This document shows, in pieces, positions 8,224 through 15,072 of a DNA stretch of 64,000 nt (the stretch's first letter is position 1; every line of letters begins with the position of its first letter). The notes beneath the pieces are model-generated. The model ran no database searches, was not told where the DNA came from, and saw nothing but the letters and a program-made list of their open reading frames with translations. Source of the DNA: Sva-07 sp031426215 (GTDB lineage: Bacteria > Actinomycetota > Acidimicrobiia > Acidimicrobiales > Ilumatobacteraceae); contig JANPKU010000060.1 of the NCBI GenBank assembly GCA_031426215.1, positions 1 through 64,000 of the forward strand, written 5' to 3'. The position numbers and the translations under genes are program-made.

Positions 8224-8486
8224 GCCGTCGCAACGATGCCGCTCTCGAACTCGTGAAGGCTCACGAATTCGATCTCGTCGTCGACGAGACCTGCGGAACG
8301 GAACATCGCTATCGCCCGATCGGTGGGCGACAGCGGCGCTGCCACCGGGACCGTCACCAGATCGATCGGGCCGTCGTCGTTCGCAAGCAGATGGGTGACG
8401 ATGCAGTCGGCGCACGCCGTCGTGCCCGTCGCAACGCAGGTACCGCACTCGATCGAGATGTCGAAATTCTCCATGTCGCCCATCAT
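8211..8486 (-). CDS. Small protein with two CxxC pairs (putative metal-binding)
   Basis: A protein of about 91 residues, not assigned to a named family. Near the N-terminus it has ECGTCVATGTTACADCIVTH, i.e. CxxC-x8-CxxC, a spacing suited to binding one metal ion. The remainder has no membrane segment. The open frame extends upstream to 8624 but there it only reads through the two palindromic repeats, so a start at the tandem ATGs (8486/8483) or at 8474 is preferred. It converges on tadC. Function unknown. Confidence 0.6.
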   Translation of the reverse strand: MMGDMENFDISIECGTCVATGTTACADCIVTHLLANDDGPIDLVTVPVAAPLSPTDRAIAMFRSAGLVDDEIEFVSLHEFESGIVATALPR

Positions 8487-8523
8487 GACGAGGGGGTACC
8501 ACGGAGTTCCTCCGAGGCCAAGC

Positions 8524-8567
8524 AGCGATGAGCCAACCGCCCGAATACCGGCCTCTCGCTCATCACT
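8524..8567. repeat. Dispersed palindrome family A, copy 1 (degenerate)
   Basis: The arms AGCGATGAGCCA (8524-8535) and TCGCTCATCACT (8556-8567) pair with two mismatches around a GC-rich core (CCGCCCGAATACCGGC). It lies head-to-tail with copy 2, starting 62 bases earlier. The same element occurs twice near 47.0 kb. Confidence 0.75.
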
Positions 8568-8585
8568 TCGGCGGGAATGTCGGCG

Positions 8586-8627
8586 GCGATGAGCGAACCG
8601 CCCGAATACCGGCTTTTCGCTCATCGC
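8586..8627. repeat. Dispersed palindrome family A, copy 2
   Basis: GCGATGAGCGAA (8586-8597) and TTCGCTCATCGC (8616-8627) form a perfect 12-bp stem around an 18-base loop with the same core as copy 1. It lies 15 bases from the stop of the minus-strand NYN gene, where it could also act as that gene's terminator. Confidence 0.85.
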
Positions 8628-8642
8628 TCGCGGCTCACGGGG

Positions 8643-9863
8643 TCAGAGGACGGCGATGAGGGCGTTGCTCGGCACGACGTTGGCGCCGAGCGCTTTGACG
8701 TCGGCGACGATCTCGGCGTCGTTGGTGACCACGACGACGGCACGGGTGGTCGGAAGCCGGCGGACCTCGTCGCGGATCACATCGTCAGCGATCACACCCT
8801 CGGGCGACCAGACCACCCGGACAAGCCGACGTCGGGTCGCGTGCGCCCCGACCACCGATGCGCCGTCGAACACGATCGTGATGTCGGAGGTGAACCGGCG
8901 AGCCACGTTCTCGAGCGCGTCGAGCAGTTGCGTTCGTTGGGCGTCGAGCGATCGACTCGGCCATGCGAGCTTGGCGACGTTGTAGCCGTCGACCAGCACC
9001 GCCGCGTCCGACCTCAACAAGAACTCAGCGGCCTCACGCGACGACGCGATCACCCCGCCGGGAAGTCGGAGTGGTTGCCGAGCGCCGGATCGGACGGCCA
9101 TCTCGGGTGTCTCGGACGGAAGCAGCGCCTCGAGTCTCCCGGCGAGCTCTCGCGCCGCCCGAGCCACGTCCGACACCGCCGCCGGGTCGACGCCCCGGAC
9201 CTCCGACGACAGATCCTGCTCGTCTGCCGTACGGTCCTGAGCACGGCCGCCGGACACGACCGGGGCCTCCAGCGCCGCCGTGAGCTTGGCCTTCGCTGCC
9301 GCCTCACGGTCGCGGGCGTGGCGGGCCTCGATGCGAAGGTCGACGAGTTCGGCACGCAGTGCTGCCGCCTCGTCCTCGGCCTTGACGACATCGGCGCGCA
9401 ACGTGTCGACGTCGTGCTGGTGTGCCCCGATCACGGCGTCGCGCTCGACGAGGTCGGCGCGAAGTCGAACCGCAACCTGCTCGGCCGCTCGACGTCGCTT
9501 CTCCTCTCGCCGAAATGCCGTGCGCAGATCAGCATCGGCTTCCTCGGCCACCATGCCGGCCACCAGGCGTTCGATCTGGTTCTGCCAGCCGTCTGGTCGC
9601 TGGAGCCACAGGATTCCGATCGGGTCGACGAGTTCGGGGAGCGCACCGACGGCAATCGCCGCTCGGAATCGTTCATCTGCCTCGATCGCACGACGCAGCA
9701 GTCCGAGTGAACCGGTGGGAATCCTCGCCTTACCCGACATCGCACGCAGCTCACGCGGAACGGAGATCGCTGCTTTGCGTTTGGCCATCTCGACTCCCAT
9801 CGCGACCGCAAACTCCAGCGCGCTGCGCAGGTAGCGGTGCTCGATCGGGGCCGGATCGGACAT
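8643..9863 (-). CDS. NYN/PIN-fold RNase-like protein with coiled coil (YacP-like)
   Basis: A 406-residue protein. The C-terminal ~120 residues form a NYN (YacP-like) domain with the acidic positions of PIN-fold RNases: LVDGYNVAKL near 291, DITIVFDGA, and VVVTNDAEI. The middle (about 110-200) is rich in Arg, Glu and Ala with heptad-like spacing and is probably coiled coil. Family members are thought to act on RNA; the substrate is unknown. ATG 9863 has TATCGT six bases upstream (minus strand), suggesting a leaderless transcript; the longer frame to 9941 is less likely. Confidence 0.8.
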   Translation of the reverse strand: MSDPAPIEHRYLRSALEFAVAMGVEMAKRKAAISVPRELRAMSGKARIPTGSLGLLRRAIEADERFRAAIAVGALPELVDPIGILWLQRPDGWQNQIERLVAGMVAEEADADLRTAFRREEKRRRAAEQVAVRLRADLVERDAVIGAHQHDVDTLRADVVKAEDEAAALRAELVDLRIEARHARDREAAAKAKLTAALEAPVVSGGRAQDRTADEQDLSSEVRGVDPAAVSDVARAARELAGRLEALLPSETPEMAVRSGARQPLRLPGGVIASSREAAEFLLRSDAAVLVDGYNVAKLAWPSRSLDAQRTQLLDALENVARRFTSDITIVFDGASVVGAHATRRRLVRVVWSPEGVIADDVIRDEVRRLPTTRAVVVVTNDAEIVADVKALGANVVPSNALIAVL

Positions 9864-9869
9864 GAACGA

Positions 9870-9875
9870 ACGATA
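9870..9875 (-). promoter_or_regulatory. -10 element for a leaderless NYN-gene transcript
   Basis: TATCGT on the minus strand, separated by six bases from ATG 9863, so transcription would start at or next to the start codon. No clear -35 is seen. Confidence 0.45.
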
Positions 9876-9935
9876 CCTGATCGCCTCCCGACGCAGAACG
9901 AGTGTTCTTGACAACGTACGGGTGTTCGTGATGAC

Positions 9936-11621
9936 ATGCAAACGATGTCAACGCGTTCGATCGCCGAACTCCCCCATCAGCGATCGTTCGACGATCTCGG
10001 GACGCCATTGCACGACGTCACGTTCTGCGTGATCGACCTCGAGACCACCGGCGGAAACCGCAACCTCGACATGATCACCGAGATCGGCGCAGTGAAGGTC
10101 CGTGGCGGCGAGTTCCTCGGCACGTTCCAGACCCTCGTGAACCCCGGCCGGGCGATCCCGCCGCAGATCACCGTCCTCACCGGCTTGTCCGACATCCTGG
10201 TGTCAAACGCTCCGCGCATCGAATCGGTCCTCGGCTCACTGATCGACTTCGTCGGCAACTCGGTGATCGTCGGGCACAACGTGGGTTTCGACATCGGCTT
10301 CTTGCGGGCTGCCTGTCAGCGCGCCGAGCGCCAACCGCTTGCGGGCACCGTGGTCGACACTGTGACGCTCGCCCGGCGGCTGGTGCGCGACGAGGTGCCC
10401 GACTGCAAGCTCGGCACCTTGGCGTCACGGTTCCGACTCGACCATCGCCCGAGCCATCGGGCGCTCGACGATGCCCTCGCCACCGCCGACCTGCTCCACC
10501 TCCTGATCGAGCGAGCGGCAGGTCTCGGCGTCGTCGGCCTCGACGACCTCCTGGTGCTGTCGAAGCTCGCCGGCCATCCTCAGGCCGGCAAGCTGAAGAT
10601 GACCGCCGACCTCCCGCGATCACCCGGCGTCTACATGTTCCGCGGACACCGCGACGAGATCCTGTACGTGGGGAAGGCGACGAACCTTCGCCAACGCGTG
10701 CGGTCGTACTTCGGGAGTGACGACCGGCGCAAGATCGGCCCGATGCTGCGAGAAACGCAGTCGGTCGCACATCTCGATCTGCCCGACGCGCTCACCGCCG
10801 AGGTGATCGAGAGCCGCCTGATCAGCCGGCTGCTCCCCCGCTACAACCGCGCCGGCACCCGCGCCGACAAGTACTGCTACGTCAAGCTTGACCTCGACAG
10901 CGCGTGGCCCCGCCTTTCGGTGGTGAAGAACCCGTCAGCGAAGGGGCTGCACCTCGGCCCGCTGCCCTCGAGGACCATGGCGAACCTGGTGGTCGAAGCG
11001 ATCCAGACAGCCGTGCCGCTTCGGCGCTGCACGGTGCGAATGGGGCGCGGCTACACCCCACCTGAGGGTGCCTCCGTGTGCAGCGCCGCTCAACTCGGCG
11101 TGGCCCTGTGCCCGTGCTCCGGTACTGCCGACCCATCGGCATACGCAGTTGCCGTCGATGCCGCTGCGAGCGCTCTGTCGGGTGATCCCCGCGTGGTCGT
11201 CGATCGACTGCGTGACCGGATGCTCGACCTGGCGGGTGCTCAGCGATTCGAGGAGGCAGCGGCTACCCGCGACCGGTTGAGCGCCCTGCTCGGTGCGGTG
11301 CGTCGGCATCTGTTGGTCGAGGCGCTGCGTGCAGCCGGGCGCGCCGACGTCAGCTACGGAGACTCGACCTGGATCATCGACCGTGGCCGTCTGCTCGACG
11401 CCACGCTGTGCGGTGCGACGGGGCGGGCGCTGCCGATCCCCCCACCCGAGGCATGCGACAGCGGCATGCTGTCACGCGAGCAGATCGACGAGGCGCTCTG
11501 CCTTGCCCGATTCTGCGACAAACGCTCGGACCGATTGATCGTGCGCTGTTCGGGCACGTGGACATTCCCGATCGGCGACCGGGTTCCCGACCTCGCCGCG
11601 TTGGTCATCCGCGCCGCCTGA
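9936..11621 (+). CDS. DnaQ-type exonuclease fused to UvrC-like GIY-YIG nuclease
   Basis: A 561-residue two-nuclease fusion. The N-terminal domain is a DEDDh 3'-5' exonuclease like DNA polymerase III epsilon: FCVIDLETTGG with D34/E36, H-N-V-G-F-D, and the HRALDDA motif. The second domain is a GIY-YIG endonuclease like UvrC/Cho (GVYMFRGHRDEILYVGKATN, about residues 229-248), followed by UvrC-like sequence with cysteines and a UVR-like region (QRFEEAAATRDRLSALL). The fusion is known in actinobacteria and is thought to act in DNA repair. ATG 9945 is an alternative start. Confidence 0.87.
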   Translation: MQTMSTRSIAELPHQRSFDDLGTPLHDVTFCVIDLETTGGNRNLDMITEIGAVKVRGGEFLGTFQTLVNPGRAIPPQITVLTGLSDILVSNAPRIESVLGSLIDFVGNSVIVGHNVGFDIGFLRAACQRAERQPLAGTVVDTVTLARRLVRDEVPDCKLGTLASRFRLDHRPSHRALDDALATADLLHLLIERAAGLGVVGLDDLLVLSKLAGHPQAGKLKMTADLPRSPGVYMFRGHRDEILYVGKATNLRQRVRSYFGSDDRRKIGPMLRETQSVAHLDLPDALTAEVIESRLISRLLPRYNRAGTRADKYCYVKLDLDSAWPRLSVVKNPSAKGLHLGPLPSRTMANLVVEAIQTAVPLRRCTVRMGRGYTPPEGASVCSAAQLGVALCPCSGTADPSAYAVAVDAAASALSGDPRVVVDRLRDRMLDLAGAQRFEEAAATRDRLSALLGAVRRHLLVEALRAAGRADVSYGDSTWIIDRGRLLDATLCGATGRALPIPPPEACDSGMLSREQIDEALCLARFCDKRSDRLIVRCSGTWTFPIGDRVPDLAALVIRAA

Positions 11622-11637
11622 CCAACATGTCCCCTTC

Positions 11638-11678
11638 CGGTGAGTCTCGGCGCGACCCGTGCGCGACGAAACTCACCG
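11638..11678. terminator. Imperfect hairpin between convergent nuclease and trpD genes
   Basis: CGGTGAGT (11638-11645) pairs with ACTCACCG (11671-11678), and a second helix CGCG/CGCG (11651-11654 with 11662-11665) forms inside it. It begins 16 bases after the nuclease stop and 20 bases before the trpD stop. Likely bidirectional; no strong T-run. Confidence 0.5.
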
Positions 11679-11698
11679 CAACTCGACGGTCGCGTCGC

Positions 11699-12742
11699 TC
11701 ACTCTACGAACGCCTGCGACACCCTCACGAGCTCGTCGAGAGCACCCTGGGCCCGACCGTCGTCGATCGCCGCACCAGCGACCTCGAGGCCGGTGGGCAT
11801 GTCGGCGACTGCTCCTCCGACGACGAGACCTGCCGCCGCGTTGAGCACCACGATGTCGCGATGAGGACCGTGTTCGCCCGCGAGCACGCGCCGCACCACG
11901 CCGACGTTCTCGTCCGGGTCGCCGCCACGAAGATCTGCAGCGGTTGCCGGGCGGAGACCGAGGTCGGCAGGGTCGATGACGAACTCGGTGATCGAACCAT
12001 CGGAAAGGGCCAGCACCGTCGACGGTCCGGTCGTGGTCAACTCGTCGAGCCCGTCACCGTGGACGACCCAAGCGTGCGACAGGCCCTGGCGTTGCAGGGT
12101 GTGCGCCATCGGTTCGACGAAGCGCGGGTCGGCCACACCGATCAGCTGGCGTCGAACACGACCCGGATTGGCCATCGGACCGAGCAGGTTGAACACAGTC
12201 GGAACCCCGATCTCACGTCGCGGCGGACCAGCGAACCGGAACGCCGGATGGAAGACGGGCGCGAAGCAGAATCCGATGCCGGCTTCACGTACGCATGCCG
12301 CCACTCCGTCGGCCCCCAATTCGATCACCACGCCCAGCAACTCCAGCAAGTCAGCGCTGCCGCACTTCGATGACGCCGAGCGATTGCCGTGCTTGCACAC
12401 CGGCACTCCGGCGCCGGCGATCACGAAGGCTGCCATCGTCGACACGTTGATGGAGTGTGATCCGTCTCCACCGGTTCCGACGATGTCGACGCATCGTGAC
12501 TGCTCGTCCTGCGTCAGCGGCACGAGCATCGCCTCGTGGAGCGCACCATCCAGCAGGCCGGTCAGCTCGTCGACGTGTTCGCCCTTGGCTCGCAATGCCA
12601 CCAGGAACCCAGCGATCTGCGCCGCCGTGGCGTCACCCCGCAGGATCGTGACCATCGCCTCACGAGCGGTGGCCGCATCGAGATTTCGGCCGGCGAGCAG
12701 TTCCGACAGGACCGTCGGCCAGGAGAAGTCGGTACTCGACAT
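11699..12742 (-). CDS. trpD: Anthranilate phosphoribosyltransferase
   Basis: A 347-residue enzyme of tryptophan biosynthesis that transfers phosphoribose from PRPP to anthranilate. The PRPP-binding loop GTGGDGSHSINVST, the anthranilate/PRPP motif KHGNRSASSKCGSADLLE and the conserved FNLLGPMANP are all present, as are metal-binding acidic residues in the C-terminal half (GDGLDE). Length is normal. ATG 12742 is preferred over one eight codons upstream. No other trp gene adjoins it, so it is a stand-alone trpD here, next to whiB. Confidence 0.95.
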   Translation of the reverse strand: MSSTDFSWPTVLSELLAGRNLDAATAREAMVTILRGDATAAQIAGFLVALRAKGEHVDELTGLLDGALHEAMLVPLTQDEQSRCVDIVGTGGDGSHSINVSTMAAFVIAGAGVPVCKHGNRSASSKCGSADLLELLGVVIELGADGVAACVREAGIGFCFAPVFHPAFRFAGPPRREIGVPTVFNLLGPMANPGRVRRQLIGVADPRFVEPMAHTLQRQGLSHAWVVHGDGLDELTTTGPSTVLALSDGSITEFVIDPADLGLRPATAADLRGGDPDENVGVVRRVLAGEHGPHRDIVVLNAAAGLVVGGAVADMPTGLEVAGAAIDDGRAQGALDELVRVSQAFVE

Positions 12743-12809
12743 CGCCCCGATGGTAGGTGCGACCACGAACGACCACGCACCCGTTTCGAATTCTGTCGGC
12801 CGACCGGCG

Positions 12810-13049
12810 TCAGCTGGGTCGGCGACGCTGGCGGATCATGCGACGCCGGTCGCGCTCGGTGGCCCCGCCCCAGACGCCTGCCTTCTCACGCACCGAGAGT
12901 GCGTAGTCCAGACAGGCGACTCGTACCGAGCACTCGGCGCACACGGCCTTGGCGACGTCGTTGCCCTCGTCATCTTCTGGATAGAAGACAGAGGCATCGA
13001 GCCCCCGACATGCTCCCAGATCCCACCATTTCAGCTCTTGTACCGACAC
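12810..13049 (-). CDS. WhiB-family iron-sulfur transcription regulator
   Basis: A 79-residue WhiB-like protein. Four cysteines (ACRG, then CAECSVRVAC) are spaced to bind a [4Fe-4S] cluster; they are followed by the GVWGGATERDRRR turn and a basic tail. The start is taken as GTG 13049, with GGGGAG 11 bases upstream on the minus strand; the longer frame would run into unrelated upstream sequence. The WW-D-x-G-A-C N-terminus is typical. WhiB proteins act with sigma factors in actinobacteria; the targets here are unknown. Confidence 0.92.
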   Translation of the reverse strand: MSVQELKWWDLGACRGLDASVFYPEDDEGNDVAKAVCAECSVRVACLDYALSVREKAGVWGGATERDRRRMIRQRRRPS

Positions 13050-13197
13050 GTGCGGTCTGACTCCCCGTCGATTGCCCCTCGAAGAGGTCGAATCTAGAAC
13101 CGCCGAGGCCCGTGCGCCAGTGGCAATTTCAGGAACTGCCCATTTGCTGACCATTTCTTGCTCAGTCGCTGATCGTTGCCAGCCGTGCAGCGATGGC

Positions 13198-13252
13198 TGT
13201 TCGAGATGTGCCTGGGGACTCGGCGTAGCGGGTCCCGAGCACATCTCGAACA
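13198..13252. repeat. Dispersed palindrome family B, copy 1
   Basis: TGTTCGAGATGTGC (13198-13211) and GCACATCTCGAACA (13239-13252) make a perfect 14-bp stem; the 27-base loop contains a second short stem (GGGAC/GTCCC). It lies 14 bases beyond the stop of the minus-strand GlpC-like gene. The rest of 13050-13266 holds no gene that I can see. Confidence 0.85.
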
Positions 13253-13266
13253 CCGGGTGCGCCGAG

Positions 13267-14571
13267 TCAGGGTTCTGCGGCGATGCCGTAGGCGCGGGCC
13301 AGTACTTGCAGCGGATGCTGCGGGGTGAGGCCGGTCTGTTCGATGATCGCCGTGTTCGCGGAATGGCAGTCGCCGGCCACGACGTCGCCGCCGGCTTCGG
13401 TGATCCGTTCGCCGAGGTGCTCGGCGAACGGCACGGAAATGTCCTCGTTCCCGGCCCGAAGGCCCCACCTTCCGCCGAGGCCCGAACAGTGCTGGACGAG
13501 CTCGACCTCGGCACCGGTGAGTTCCATCAGGTCGCGGCTCGTGAAACCGATGTCCTGGGCCCGGAGGTGACACGGCACGTGGTACGTGATCGAAGCAATG
13601 GTGTCACCGGGGAAGTCGGTGTCCAGCGAGGTGTTGGTGCCGTTGTGGATCCGCATCAGGTACTCGCCAGCGTCGTAGGTGTGCTCCGCGACGAGTTGGG
13701 CGTCGGGGCCACCCACGTAATCGAGGTAGTCCTTCTTGATGATGTAGCCACACGTCGGCTGCGGCACGACGATGTCGGTGCCCGATCGAATCTCGGCGGC
13801 GAGCGTCTTGATGTTCTTCCGGGCGACCTCGATGAACTCCTCGACGTTGCCCGAGTGCAGCCACGGGGCACCGCAACAGCCGGCAGCGGTGTTGTTGCAT
13901 TCGATGCCGTTGCGTTCGTAGATCCTCACGAGGTCTTTGCCGATCGAGGTGTCCTGATATTCGACGAGGCACGTGGGGAACACGGTGACGTGTCCTTGAC
14001 GCTCGACGATGTCGATCTTCTGACGCTTGGCGAACCACGTGGAGAAGCGCTGCTTGGCGTAGGGCGCGAGCAGTCGGACCGACGACACGCCGGTCACCTT
14101 GGCAATCACCTTGCGGATGCGGGACCCCGGCTCGGAGTTGACGATCCTGTTGGCGAGCGGTCCCGTGCTCGTAGCCAGCGTGCCGATGAGGTCGGTGCGT
14201 CCCAACAGCCGGGTCGTGGCCTTGGAACGAGTCGACTTGATGCCGTTGACATGCTGCATCGCATCGGCTCGCAACATCAGGCGGGGGAAGTCGATGTTCA
14301 AATGGTGGAGCTCGGGTGTGTACGGGCAGTTGAGGTGGCACAGCTTGCACTGGAAGCATTCGTCGACGACCTGATCCTGTTCGGCCGGGGTCAGGCTGCC
14401 GGCGTCCTGGTCGACGTGCTGGGCGATCATCTGGAACAACGTCGGGAACGACGTGCACAGCTCGACGCAACGACGACAGCCGTGGCACACGTCGTAGACC
14501 CGGGTGAGTTCGTCCCGAACGTCCGCCTCCTCGAAATAGACGGGATGCTTGGGGTCAGACGTCGTGGTCAT
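13267..14571 (-). CDS. GlpC/HdrD-like iron-sulfur oxidoreductase subunit
   Basis: A 434-residue protein with two 4Fe-4S ferredoxin motifs (C29-x2-C-x2-C-x3-C in CHGCRRCVELC; C72-x2-C-x2-C-x3-C in CFQCKLCHLNC) and two CCG-type domains (AAGCCGAPW; PCHLR with HCSGLGG and DCHSANT). This architecture is shared by GlpC and heterodisulfide-reductase-like proteins that pass electrons between a dehydrogenase and a membrane carrier. It overlaps the rubrerythrin gene by 17 bases, an arrangement seen in other bacteria. Across the divergent promoter lies glpD, a possible partner. Substrate not known. Confidence 0.85.
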   Translation of the reverse strand: MTTTSDPKHPVYFEEADVRDELTRVYDVCHGCRRCVELCTSFPTLFQMIAQHVDQDAGSLTPAEQDQVVDECFQCKLCHLNCPYTPELHHLNIDFPRLMLRADAMQHVNGIKSTRSKATTRLLGRTDLIGTLATSTGPLANRIVNSEPGSRIRKVIAKVTGVSSVRLLAPYAKQRFSTWFAKRQKIDIVERQGHVTVFPTCLVEYQDTSIGKDLVRIYERNGIECNNTAAGCCGAPWLHSGNVEEFIEVARKNIKTLAAEIRSGTDIVVPQPTCGYIIKKDYLDYVGGPDAQLVAEHTYDAGEYLMRIHNGTNTSLDTDFPGDTIASITYHVPCHLRAQDIGFTSRDLMELTGAEVELVQHCSGLGGRWGLRAGNEDISVPFAEHLGERITEAGGDVVAGDCHSANTAIIEQTGLTPQHPLQVLARAYGIAAEP

Positions 14572-14986
14572 GCAACGACTCGAGCCCTCGGTTGAGGCGG
14601 TCGGCGTGGCTCTTCTCGGCGCGTGCGACGGTTTCGAACCAGTCGGCGATCTCGTTGAATCCTTCATCGCGAGCCGTTGCGGCGAAGCCCGGGTACATGT
14701 GGGTGTATTCGTACGTCTCGGTGGCAATCGACGCCCTGAAGTTGTCGTCGGTGTCGCCGATGGGCTCGCCGGAGGCGGGGTCGCCGACGTCGGCAAGGTA
14801 CTCGAGGTGGCCATGGGCATGGCCGGTTTGGCCTTCGGCGACCGAGCGGAAGAGCGCAGCAGATTCTGGATACCCCTCGATGTCGGCCTGCTGGGCGAAC
14901 CACAGGTAGCGGCGGTTGGCCTGGCTCTCGACGGCGAACGCCTCCTTCAGGTTCTCGTAGGTCCTGGTGCCGTCGAGTTCAGCCAT
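14555..14986 (-). CDS. Rubrerythrin-family di-iron protein, no rubredoxin domain
   Basis: A 143-residue ferritin-like four-helix protein with di-iron ligands in helices containing E-S-Q-A-N-R-R-Y, F-R-S-V-A-E-G-Q-T-G-H-A-H-G-H, T-E-T-Y-E-Y and R-A-E-K-S-H-A. The C-terminal rubredoxin domain of classical rubrerythrin is missing, so electrons must come from another protein; the overlapping Fe-S gene downstream is the obvious candidate. Such proteins usually reduce peroxide. It is transcribed away from glpD. Confidence 0.88.
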   Translation of the reverse strand: MAELDGTRTYENLKEAFAVESQANRRYLWFAQQADIEGYPESAALFRSVAEGQTGHAHGHLEYLADVGDPASGEPIGDTDDNFRASIATETYEYTHMYPGFAATARDEGFNEIADWFETVARAEKSHADRLNRGLESLHDHDV

Positions 14987-15006
14987 GCCGGCGATCCTTG
15001 TAGATC

Positions 15007-15036
15007 GGCCACATGGTTGTCACATCTCGTGTGGCC
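15007..15036. promoter_or_regulatory. Inverted repeat in the rubrerythrin/glpD divergent promoter
   Basis: GGCCACA (15007-15013) and TGTGGCC (15030-15036) form a perfect 7-base inverted repeat with centres 23 bases apart, in the 86-base gap between the divergent starts at 14986 and 15073. That is two-turn spacing, as for a dimeric repressor or activator operator. The binding protein is unknown. Confidence 0.45.
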
Positions 15037-15072
15037 CGCAGCATCCACCGTGGCACCCGAGAAGGTTTCCAC

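Noticed and set aside
8487..8624. N-terminal extension of the small CxxC protein (MSEKPVFGRFAHR...)
   Set aside because: This stretch is the translated palindrome repeat; the same phrases (MSEKP..., DEREAGIR) appear at 47.0 kb for the same reason.
13198..13252. CRISPR repeat
   Set aside because: Family A and B elements occur singly or in pairs, lack regular spacers and are palindromic with differing loops; no cas gene is in the window.
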